DNA of 64,000 nucleotides from an uncultured bacterium (GTDB lineage: Bacteria; Verrucomicrobiota; Kiritimatiellia; CAIKKV01; CAITUY01): assembly GCA_903908715.1 (NCBI GenBank), contig CAIVSY010000016.1:83850-147849 (forward strand), read 5' to 3'. The translations under genes were made by a program, and so were the position numbers. Below the pieces are notes generated by a model. That model had not been told where the DNA came from, made no database searches, and saw nothing but the letters and a program-made list of their open reading frames with translations. Position 1 is the stretch's first letter, and each line of letters begins with the position of its first letter. Below are positions 41,961 to 50,500 of the stretch, piece by piece.

Positions 41961-43604
41961 TTATGCATGCCCCGGCGCATCCCGTATCACTGTGTCATGC
42001 CGCCAATGTGTGTCATCCCGGTCCGGATGGTCCAAGGTATAGTGCAGACCGCGGCTCTCCTTTCGCCTCTGGGCAGAACGGATGATCAGTTCAGCCACAT
42101 CGGCGATGTTGCGTAATTCAAGAATATCAGGCGTCACCAGGTAATCGAGGTAATACTGCCGGATTTCCTGGCGAAGATTATGAATCCGACGCGCCGCACG
42201 TTCCAACCGTTTGTCGGACCGCACAATACCTACGTAATCCCACATGCAAGTGCGGACTTCATTCCAATTATGTTCCATCACAATGCTTTCGTCGCTTGGC
42301 ACAGCTGCACCGTACTCCCAAATCGGGATTGCGATTGTCCGCGTGTCGAATAAGGGCTCTTTGGCGAGATGGTCGGCCATGCTGGCTGCGCAGACAAGAG
42401 CCTCCAGCAGGGAATTGCTTGCCAGCCGGTTGGCGCCGTGAAGTCCAGTGCAAGCCACCTCCCCACAGGCGTATAACCCTGGCAACGCGGTTCGCCCATC
42501 CACAGAGGCTTCTACCCCACCGCAGAAATAGTGCGCGGCTGGAACGACAGGGATCAGGTCGCGCGCCATATCAATCCCCAGGGATAGACAGCGGGCATAG
42601 ATGTTGGGGAACCGGTCAATCAGGAACTCTGCCGATCGATGTCGGATATCCAGATACATGCACGCCGCGCCACTGAGTTTCATTTCATGGTCAATGGCCC
42701 GGGCTACAATATCTCTCGGCGCCAGCGCGTCACGAGAATCATAACGGTCCATAAAAGACTTGCCTGTGCTGTCGACAAGCTTGGCACCTTCGCCGCGCAC
42801 CGCTTCACTAATGAGAAAGGACTTGGCTTTCGGATGATAGAGTATGGTTGGATGGAACTGAATGAACTCCATATTCTTGATTGGCAGTCCCGCCCGCCAC
42901 GCCATTGCGACGCCATCTCCGGTTGCAATGTCGGGGTTACTTGTATAAAGGTACACCTTGCCGCCGCCGCCCGTTGCTAGAATGGTCGCCGCCGAACGCA
43001 CAGCAAAGATTTCACCGCTGTTTTCGTCCAACGCATAGGCCCCTACACACCGGTTCCCGTCTGTTCCTCCAGCAGACTCACCGCGGCATGAGGCGCGATG
43101 ATCCAGCCAGCCTGTCGTGATCAGGTCAATGACCATGCAATGATCCAGGATGCGGATATTGCCACTGGCGTGTGCTTGCGCCAGCAAGACCTTTTCCACT
43201 GCCTGACCCGTGATATCCCCTGCGTGCAGGACGCGTCGCTGGGAATGTCCCCCCTCCCGGCCCAAGTCATATGTTCGCCCCTCATTCCCTTCTCGCCCAG
43301 AGAAATGAAGTCCGAAACGCTCCAGTTCCGTGATGCGATCCGGACCGTTGCGAACAATCTCCCTGACTACCGCGGCATCACACAAGCCTGCTCCGGCATC
43401 AAGGGTGTCATTCACGTGTTGCTCAAAACTGTCGTCTGACGCCATCACGCAGGCAATACCGCCTTGCGCGTAGTTTGTATTGCTTTCTGCCCTGTCCTTT
43501 TTGGTAAGCACAAGCACCGTTCCACGGCTGGAAAGATGCAAAGCCGACATTAGGCCAGCAATTCCGGAACCGAGTATCAGGAAATCTGAATCCAAGGTCT
43601 TCAT
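41961..43604 (-). CDS. nadB: L-aspartate oxidase
   Basis: 547 aa from ATG 43604 (MKTLDSDFLILGSGIAGLMSA). The 762-aa track ORF continues 215 residues upstream into antisense of the transglycosylase gene and is not credible. FAD enzyme making iminoaspartate for NAD synthesis: TNYAQGGIACV, GREGGHSQRRVLHAGDITG, ATGGGGKVYLYTSNP, GEGAKLVDSTGKSFM, AAHYFCGGVEASVDGRT, LYACGEVACTGLHGANRLASNSLLEALV. The GREGGHS and HGANRLASNS signatures separate it from fumarate reductase. nadC is elsewhere in the window. Confidence 0.96.
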   Translation of the reverse strand: MKTLDSDFLILGSGIAGLMSALHLSSRGTVLVLTKKDRAESNTNYAQGGIACVMASDDSFEQHVNDTLDAGAGLCDAAVVREIVRNGPDRITELERFGLHFSGREGNEGRTYDLGREGGHSQRRVLHAGDITGQAVEKVLLAQAHASGNIRILDHCMVIDLITTGWLDHRASCRGESAGGTDGNRCVGAYALDENSGEIFAVRSAATILATGGGGKVYLYTSNPDIATGDGVAMAWRAGLPIKNMEFIQFHPTILYHPKAKSFLISEAVRGEGAKLVDSTGKSFMDRYDSRDALAPRDIVARAIDHEMKLSGAACMYLDIRHRSAEFLIDRFPNIYARCLSLGIDMARDLIPVVPAAHYFCGGVEASVDGRTALPGLYACGEVACTGLHGANRLASNSLLEALVCAASMADHLAKEPLFDTRTIAIPIWEYGAAVPSDESIVMEHNWNEVRTCMWDYVGIVRSDKRLERAARRIHNLRQEIRQYYLDYLVTPDILELRNIADVAELIIRSAQRRKESRGLHYTLDHPDRDDTHWRHDTVIRDAPGHA

Positions 43605-43749
43605 GATCAACAGAAGAATACTGCACTCGCCCAAATCCTGTCCAGTCCTCGTCGTTTCATTGATCCAAGAGGCCAAAGAGCGCTCGCTTGAGAAGCAGTC
43701 GCTTGAATGACCTTGCAACAAGGGTAACATTTTCATATAAGCAGAAAAT

Positions 43750-44529
43750 ATGTTCAAGACACTCTCCATTTTCATGTGTTGGATGTCCCTGATTGTTGCG
43801 CGTATGGCTTTTGCAGAAGGCGTCATTGATTTGCACCCGGACACCCCTGTTGCTGAAAGTCCACTTACAGATGATATTCCAGAGTTGCCTGCAGACATCC
43901 GGACACGAAATGATGTATTTGGCTCGGTCAGCCCACTTCGGCTTGGTTCACAAGAGGAGGATGAGAAGATTTTTGCCGCAATTCGTTGGCCTTGCATCCT
44001 GAAAGCTATTTCATGGGCTAAGTCCGCAGCATCACTTCCGCAACCAGGACGTGCTGAAATACTTATACCAAAACTTAAGGCCATATTTTCCAGCGAGGGC
44101 GTCCCGGCAGAATTGGTGTGGATTGCCGAAGTTGAGTCCAAGTTTGACCCGGAGGCCATCAGCCAGTCCGGCGCCCGCGGACTTTTCCAGTTCATGCCGG
44201 CCACAGCCGAGGAGTTCGGACTGATCAATGCTGAGGGTGACCAGCGCACAAAGCCGGAACTTTCCGCACGTGCTGCCGCTCGGTATCTTTCGAGACTCTA
44301 CGCACGGTTCAAGGACTGGCCGCTTGCTCTGGCGGCTTACAACGCCGGCGAGGGTCGCGTAGGACGCCTTCTCAAGAAGCATCAGGCAGACTCTTTCGCT
44401 GAAATTGCAACTTATCTGCCTGCGGAAACCCAAGTCTACATTCCCAAGATCATGTCAACCTTGGCCCGCCGGGAAAACACGCGTTTAAGCGCGTTGCCTT
44501 CGCCAAATCTCAGTCCCACATTGAATTGA
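43750..44529 (+). CDS. lytic transglycosylase (SLT domain)
   Basis: 259 aa. A signal peptide is likely (IFMCWMSLIVARMAFA). The SLT domain covers residues about 110-235: AEVESKFDPEAISQSGARGLFQFMPATAEEFG holds the catalytic Glu in ESKFDP, and ALAAYNAGEGRVGRLL is the family end motif. It cleaves peptidoglycan glycan strands in the periplasm, like the MltD catalytic domain but without LysM repeats. Its 3' end overlaps the convergent helicase gene by 20 bases. Confidence 0.9.
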   Translation: MFKTLSIFMCWMSLIVARMAFAEGVIDLHPDTPVAESPLTDDIPELPADIRTRNDVFGSVSPLRLGSQEEDEKIFAAIRWPCILKAISWAKSAASLPQPGRAEILIPKLKAIFSSEGVPAELVWIAEVESKFDPEAISQSGARGLFQFMPATAEEFGLINAEGDQRTKPELSARAAARYLSRLYARFKDWPLALAAYNAGEGRVGRLLKKHQADSFAEIATYLPAETQVYIPKIMSTLARRENTRLSALPSPNLSPTLN

Positions 44530-46558
44530 TCTCTCGTCTTACCCGGCCTACGATGTCACCCGCGTACCCTTCTTCGTCTTCTGCCGGATAACCGTTGACC
44601 CCGCTGGAAACTAAAGTGCAGGTGGAGCGAACATCGTCTGTGAGAAATCGGGACAACTGCGCGTAGGCATGCCGGTCTCCAAAACTGGACCGGCGCTGGT
44701 AGTACCGCAAAGGCCACGTTATGTACAAGAAGTTCTTGGCGCGTGTCATTGCCACATAGGCAAGCCGCCGCTCCTCCTCGATCTCCTTATCACTCCCTGT
44801 CGACATATCCGATGGCAGCCACCCGTCCGCAGCGTGGATCAGATAGACAACATCCCATTCACAGCCCTTGGCCGAGTGAATAGTGGAAAGCACCAGCCAA
44901 TCCTCGTCCTTCAATGGGGCTGCAGCAAGATCGCTCGTTGAATTCGGCGGATCCAGCGTCAGATCGGTCAGGAACTGCCGCCGGGACCGGTATTTCCCTG
45001 CAATCTGCTCAATATGTTCAATGTCCCGTTTGCGCTGCACAGCGTTATCGTACCTTGCCGCCAGAATATCATCATAAAAACCGCGAATGCGCTGCACTTG
45101 CCCGGAAGGGTTGCCTTCCCCAAGGTTGATGAGATCATCCATGAGCCCTGCCAACCCCTTCATCCCCTCCCGTCCGGCTGCCGGCGCGTCAAATGACCGG
45201 ATGACCCGCGCATCACGCGCTTTGGAGACATGGGCGATCACACGGGCTGCCGTGGCGGGTCCAATGCCATCAATGAGCTGCAGAATGCGGAACCAGGCGA
45301 TCTCATCGAGTGGATTTTCCGCCACTCTCAGGATACTGACCATATCCTTCACGTGTGATGCCTCAAGGAACCGCAGGCCGCCATATTTGTGATAAGGAAG
45401 GTTCCGCCGCGTCAACTCGATTTCAAGCGAATCGGAGAGATGGCCAACGCGGAAAAGCACGGCTTGCTTTTGCAGGGGAATGCCTTGTTCATAATGCTCG
45501 AGGATCTTGTCGACGACGAATCGATCCTGGGCTGACTCATCCCGGCAGGTCACCAGCAATGGCTTGTCCCCGCCCTTCCGTATCGACCATAGGTCCTTGG
45601 TATACCGCTCGCGCGCGTGGGAAATAAGCGCGTTCGTTGTTTCCAGAATCGGCTCCACCGACCGGTAGTTCTGCTCCAGCGTTACCACGGTCGTCCCTGA
45701 GAACTGCTTTGGAAAATCGAGAATGTTCCGCACGTTGGCGGCCCGGAAGCTGTAAATGCTCTGGGCGTCGTCACCCACCACCATGAGATTCGGGTTATAC
45801 TTCCGCATGCCGCGCAGGATGTCTGCCTGCACGGTGTTCGTGTCCTGATACTCGTCCACCAGCACATGGTCGAAGCGCCCGCACAGTTCCCGTGCCATGG
45901 TGTCATCGGTCAGCAACTGCCTCCAGTAAAAGAGCAAATCATCGTAGTCCAGCACGCCTCGCTGCTGCTTCCGGATTACGTATTGCGTAAAGAGCTGCTT
46001 GAGTTGTTCCTTCCATTCCAGGCACCAGGGATAGAACTGTCGCAGGACGCTCTCGAGCGGCTCGTTGCCGTTTAAACAACGGGAGTAGACGGCCAGGCAG
46101 GTTCCTTTACGGGGAAACCGCTTTTCCCCCTTGGCCAGATTTAGCTCGTGTCGGACCACGTTCATAAGGTCCGCTGCATCTGCCTCGTCCATGACGGTAA
46201 AATCGGGCGACAGACCTGCTTCTTTTGAGTAAATGCGGAGGATGCGGTTCGCAATGGCATGGAAGGTTCCACCCCAGATACGGGAGGTGACCACGGGCCC
46301 CTGATCGCAGATGGCAGCCGCGCGACGCACCATCTCCTCCGCTGCACGACGGGTAAACGTCATCAGCAGAATCCGTTCCGGCGCAATATGCTGCGAACCA
46401 ATGAGGTAGGCAACCCTGTAGGCGAGAGTCTTCGTCTTCCCGCTGCCCGCCCCGGCTACTACCAGCAGCGGGCCGTCGCCATGGGTAACGGCCGACTTCT
46501 GTTGCGGATTCAGTTCTTCCAACCAACCGAAGTCATGTGTTCTGGAGTCACGACTCAT
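44510..46558 (-). CDS. UvrD/PcrA-like DNA helicase
   Basis: 682 aa from ATG 46558 (MSRDSRTHDF); the track ORF runs back into the tRNA-Val. Superfamily 1A 3'-5' helicase. Motifs are LNPQQKSAVTHGDGPLLVVAGAGSGKT, TFTRRAAEEM, VDEYQDTN, GDDAQSIYSFRAA, LEQNYRS, TIHSAKGCEWDVVYLI and EERRLAYVAMTRA. The length fits the UvrD/PcrA/Rep group; the C terminus is a little shorter than E. coli UvrD. A role in repair or replication restart is expected. Confidence 0.94.
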   Translation of the reverse strand: MSRDSRTHDFGWLEELNPQQKSAVTHGDGPLLVVAGAGSGKTKTLAYRVAYLIGSQHIAPERILLMTFTRRAAEEMVRRAAAICDQGPVVTSRIWGGTFHAIANRILRIYSKEAGLSPDFTVMDEADAADLMNVVRHELNLAKGEKRFPRKGTCLAVYSRCLNGNEPLESVLRQFYPWCLEWKEQLKQLFTQYVIRKQQRGVLDYDDLLFYWRQLLTDDTMARELCGRFDHVLVDEYQDTNTVQADILRGMRKYNPNLMVVGDDAQSIYSFRAANVRNILDFPKQFSGTTVVTLEQNYRSVEPILETTNALISHARERYTKDLWSIRKGGDKPLLVTCRDESAQDRFVVDKILEHYEQGIPLQKQAVLFRVGHLSDSLEIELTRRNLPYHKYGGLRFLEASHVKDMVSILRVAENPLDEIAWFRILQLIDGIGPATAARVIAHVSKARDARVIRSFDAPAAGREGMKGLAGLMDDLINLGEGNPSGQVQRIRGFYDDILAARYDNAVQRKRDIEHIEQIAGKYRSRRQFLTDLTLDPPNSTSDLAAAPLKDEDWLVLSTIHSAKGCEWDVVYLIHAADGWLPSDMSTGSDKEIEEERRLAYVAMTRAKNFLYITWPLRYYQRRSSFGDRHAYAQLSRFLTDDVRSTCTLVSSGVNGYPAEDEEGYAGDIVGRVRREINSMWD

Positions 46559-46581
46559 GGCGTCAAGGCGCAGGAAAAGGC

Positions 46582-46658
46582 TGGTGGGCGATACAGGACT
46601 CGAACCTGTGACCCCTACCATGTCAAGGTAGTGCTCTAACCAACTGAGCTAATCGCCC
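46582..46658 (-). tRNA. tRNA-Val(GAC)
   Basis: Read on the minus strand: acceptor GGGCGAT paired with ATCGCCC, D arm GCTC...GAGC, anticodon stem CTACC/GGTAG with loop TTGACAT (anticodon GAC), T arm ACAGG-TTCGAGT-CCTGT, and an encoded CCA. All arms pair. It lies 23 bases upstream of the helicase start, on the same strand. Confidence 0.97.
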
Positions 46659-46715
46659 GAACCAAAGCGTGACAATATAGGTCCCGGCCGAATCCCTGTC
46701 AATCATTTCAACAAC

Positions 46716-47375
46716 CTAGCGTTTTTCCACCCGCCCATCCGCATAAACCACCTGCCCTCGCCCAGGGCTGTGCCACCGCGCAACTTCATTGGTTCCAAAG
46801 GCGCCATCATAGGGGCTTGCAGTGACATTGGCATCATCCCCGAACAGAACAAGACTGGAGACAGAGTACCCGATAACAAGACGGTTTGCATTTGTGCTCA
46901 TGGAGTAACTGCGCATGGCGTCTGTTTGCCCGCAAACTTTCGGCACGGCAAATGTTGGACAAAGATAAACATCCGGATGCGTTGCATAGGCCCACAGCGT
47001 CCCGTTTGTAATGGTTGAGTAGCCCTGTGATCCGCGCCAACTGTAGTTGCCATTCGCAGGACGTGCCCCCCCTCGAGGGCCGTCCAACGGACCGGAAACA
47101 TCATACCAGGCCACCCAGCCATGCTGGTGCCACCACTGGTCACTCGCATCAGGCTCCCACGAACTGTACGCTCTCGGCATATGTCCATCATCCCCGGCAT
47201 AATTGAGTACCGCAACCTGCAACTGCCGCAAATTAGAGCCACACCGGGCTGCACGTCCGTATTCCTTTGCCCTATTCAAGGCCGGTATGAGGATTGCAGC
47301 CAGAATCAGCATGATCGCCATCACAACCAACATTTCCACAAGCGTAAACGCCCTCTGTTTCCATTGACTTTTCAT
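46716..47375 (-). CDS. prepilin-type N-terminal cleavage protein (pseudopilin)
   Basis: 219 aa. The N terminus RAFTLVEMLVVMAIMLILAAILIPAL is a type IV prepilin/pseudopilin leader and helix; here Ala replaces the usual Gly before the Phe cleavage residue. CGSNLRQLQVAVLNYAGDDGHMP and a C-terminal WHSPGRGQVVYADGRVEKR match the large H-X9-DG family that PVC bacteria encode in many copies. It is divergent from the giant secreted protein, sharing a 200-base gap. Known family members are presumed to be secretion or surface fibre subunits. Confidence 0.88.
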   Translation of the reverse strand: MKSQWKQRAFTLVEMLVVMAIMLILAAILIPALNRAKEYGRAARCGSNLRQLQVAVLNYAGDDGHMPRAYSSWEPDASDQWWHQHGWVAWYDVSGPLDGPRGGARPANGNYSWRGSQGYSTITNGTLWAYATHPDVYLCPTFAVPKVCGQTDAMRSYSMSTNANRLVIGYSVSSLVLFGDDANVTASPYDGAFGTNEVARWHSPGRGQVVYADGRVEKR

Positions 47376-47443
47376 TCATAGTCCTCCCACCACCGGTACT
47401 CTACCCTCTCAACCGTCTGGGCTCAAACATTTTGACAAGTTCT

Positions 47444-47462
47444 TTGCATAGAATTCTGCAAA
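47444..47462. promoter_or_regulatory. near-palindrome in the pseudopilin/giant protein gap
   Basis: TTGCATAGAATTCTGCAA is almost self-complementary, one extra T interrupting it. It lies in the shared regulatory region of two divergent genes and may be a binding site. Confidence 0.3.
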
Positions 47463-47467
47463 TGGCC

Positions 47468-47497
47468 TTGTTCGATAGGTCCAATCGACGATATACT
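47468..47497 (+). promoter_or_regulatory. possible promoter of the giant secreted protein
   Basis: TTGTTC (47468-47473) and TATACT (47492-47497) with an 18-base spacer, about 85 bases before the preferred start. The -10 matches 5 of 6. Confidence 0.35.
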
Positions 47498-47582
47498 ACT
47501 TCCATAGAAAACCGATGACGCAACCGCCAGGTTTGAGTATTCTACAGCAACTTATTTTCGGTTTGACGAAAGGATGAATTCG

Positions 47583-50500
47583 ATGCGCGTTGACAGATAC
47601 ATACGGGTGGCGCTCGACATTGAACCTGATGGCAAGCATTCCCGCCAACCGGCAACGAATGGCAGGATGATGAAAATCATAGCTGGATGTTTACTGCTTC
47701 TCTCGTTGAACATGCCTAGCATTAGTCATGCTGCCGTAACGACAGAGAACTTTGATGCCAACTGGGACCCCATGCCGCAAACCACGTACACCAACGGAAC
47801 CAATTTCGCTTCCGGATGGATCTCTTGGAACATAAGAATTTATGATGGGCAGGGGTTTGAATCACCATCCAATGCGGCCGTGGCCCGTCCATCGACAGGC
47901 GGATGGACGGAATCACCAAGCCTGTCAAACGGAGCCGGTGTGGTTTCCTTCTACGTTAAGGGCCCTTCCACCGGTTCAGGAACTGGCGTAGTCGAGATCT
48001 GCACGGATGAGGTGAATTGGCGGACCAATGGAACGCTTCATGCCGTTAGCGGAACCTCCTGGCAACTTCAGACTAACGTAATCAATACCAACGTCATCAC
48101 AAAGGTGCGTATCCGTCGCATCGCCGGCACTTGGTATTGGGATAGCATAAGTATTTCGGGGCCGCCTCCGGCGATTACGATCAGCAATCTTACAGCGTCA
48201 CCTTCATCGCCCGCGGATCTCGATCCGGTCTGGATCAGTGCCAATGTCAGCATAGCCGGAATCAATGATGAGCTGTATGCCACGAATTTCTGGCGCGAAT
48301 GGCCCAATACATCCTGGAATGCCATTGCCATGACAAACAACGGAGCAGGACGCTTCTTCGCCAGCAACACGGTCCCCGGCAAGGCGATCGGCGCGGTGGT
48401 GGAATACTATGTGTCAGCAACATGCGTCTCGGACGGAACTCCGTACACAACAAATACCCCGGTTCAATCGTTTGTCGTCCGCCCGCAATCCGGGTACACG
48501 AATCTCTCAGTAACCGGGGATATCAATACCAACCTTTGGATTGGCCAGAATTACGCATGGCAGCGGGCTGTGGCGCTATCCAATGCCGTAAACAACCAAT
48601 TCAGGTATCAGGGGGTTAGCAATGGCATAACGACCCTTTGGGGTGACAGTAATCAGACAGCCACCAATATGCCCGCATATGGGACTGCAGAAGCCAATGC
48701 AACCAATATCCTCTTGTCCCGCACAAATACCGGAACCTTTGTGTGGAACTTCAATGATGTTACGCGAGGTTATTCCGTAATTCCCTGCGACTATCTGAAC
48801 TTCGACTCATGGACTTCGACCACCTTCAATAGTTACGGCAACTATACCAACGGAAGTTGGATTGTTTATGGCGGAGCCACATCCAATGATTCAGCACGAA
48901 TTCTTTCCGGTCGTTCCCTGATGCTAAACGGGCAACAAGGTGGGGCGTCCAGCACATACCTGCTTTCGCCCCCCCTTTCAAACGGCATAGGACAGATATC
49001 CTTCTGGTACCGCAGTTGGGCGACCAATGCTTCTCCATCCGCCAGGCTTGATATTCAAGTAGCAACGTCGCCGACATCCGCAACATGGATAACCGTTGCT
49101 ACTGTCACTAACATAATCAGCACAAACTACCTATACTATACGGTTGGAAGATCAGACCGTGAAAATCAATATGTTCGATTTCTGAACAACGCTAACAGCA
49201 CTAGTTCCCGCCTTTGCCTTGATGAAGTCATCATTGCGCAACCCGGCGCCGGGGTTGTTCCTTCTGGCATCACCAATACCCCATTAAATCCCAGCATCAT
49301 TGATACTGTCGATATTTCCGGAACGCTGACCCCCATGTCGGATGCCTTGGTTACAAATGTTGTTCTTTGGTATCGAATGGGTAGTGACGGGAATTTTGAC
49401 CAAGTCTCCATGAGTACCACAAACGGCTTATTCTGGAAGAATGACACTCCGATACCACGTGCAGGCACAGGAATCGTGCAATATGTTATTCAATGCTTTT
49501 ATTCAGGGTTCCAAAGCGAATCATCCAGTCCCCAATGGATCCCTTCCGCCGGGACAAACAACCCTGCCTACTATACTGTGGCAGATGCCTCGTCTGAGCG
49601 AAGCGAGAACTTTGATGCGAACTGGTTCCCAATGCCGCAGAGCACATACACAAACGGAACCAATACCGCAACTGGATGGAACTCGTGGAATGTTAGGCTC
49701 TATGATGGACAGACATATGAATCCCCCTCCAACGCTGCCGTTGCCCGTCCCAGTACAGGCGGCTGGACGCAGTCGCCCGTGCTGAGTAACGGAGTCGGAA
49801 CATTAAGCTTTTATGTCAAAGGCCCTGCGGTTGGATCTGGAACCGGCGTCGTGGAAGTATCCAGTGATGACATCAACTGGAGCACGAGTGGTTCGCCGCA
49901 TGCTGTAAGCGGATCAAGCTGGCAGTATCAAACCAACAGCATTTACACGAACGCGCACATAAAGGTGCGATTGCGCCGGGTTGCGGGAACATGGTATTGG
50001 GACAGCATACAGGCCCCCTACCCGCCTGCCGACGTGTTGATCACCAATGTCTACACTCATCCGGCCTACCCATCGGAAGCAGACGATGTTACCGTAACTT
50101 GTGATCTATTCTCCGTAAACCCCTTATTTGAAGCATGGGCCTTGACCCCGACCTTGTACTACCGGCGACAAGGGACAACTTCTTTCACCGCGATTCCCAT
50201 GACCAGGGTTTCGGGAACCTTATACTCCACCTCCCCCTATTCTGTTCCCGCGTTTCGCCGGGACACGGTAATTGAGTATTACATCCGGTGCGACTTCAAG
50301 GGGTATTATGGCTCAGACTTGGACAACCATAGCCCCAGGCTATTCCCCGCTGAAGGTTCAGCCGGTCCATCCACCTACACGGTAAGGCAATTTGCCTCTT
50401 CATACAGCAATGTTGCGGCAATTGTGAATGGAACGTTGAGCGAAGGCCGACTGCTTGAGAACGGCATATGGCAGAAGATTGTAACGATTCCGGACGATAC

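Noticed and set aside
43605-44249. 215-residue N-terminal extension of nadB in the ORF track
   Set aside because: It is antisense to the lytic transglycosylase gene and shows no protein features; the FAD-binding start MKTLDSDFLILGSG fits ATG 43604.
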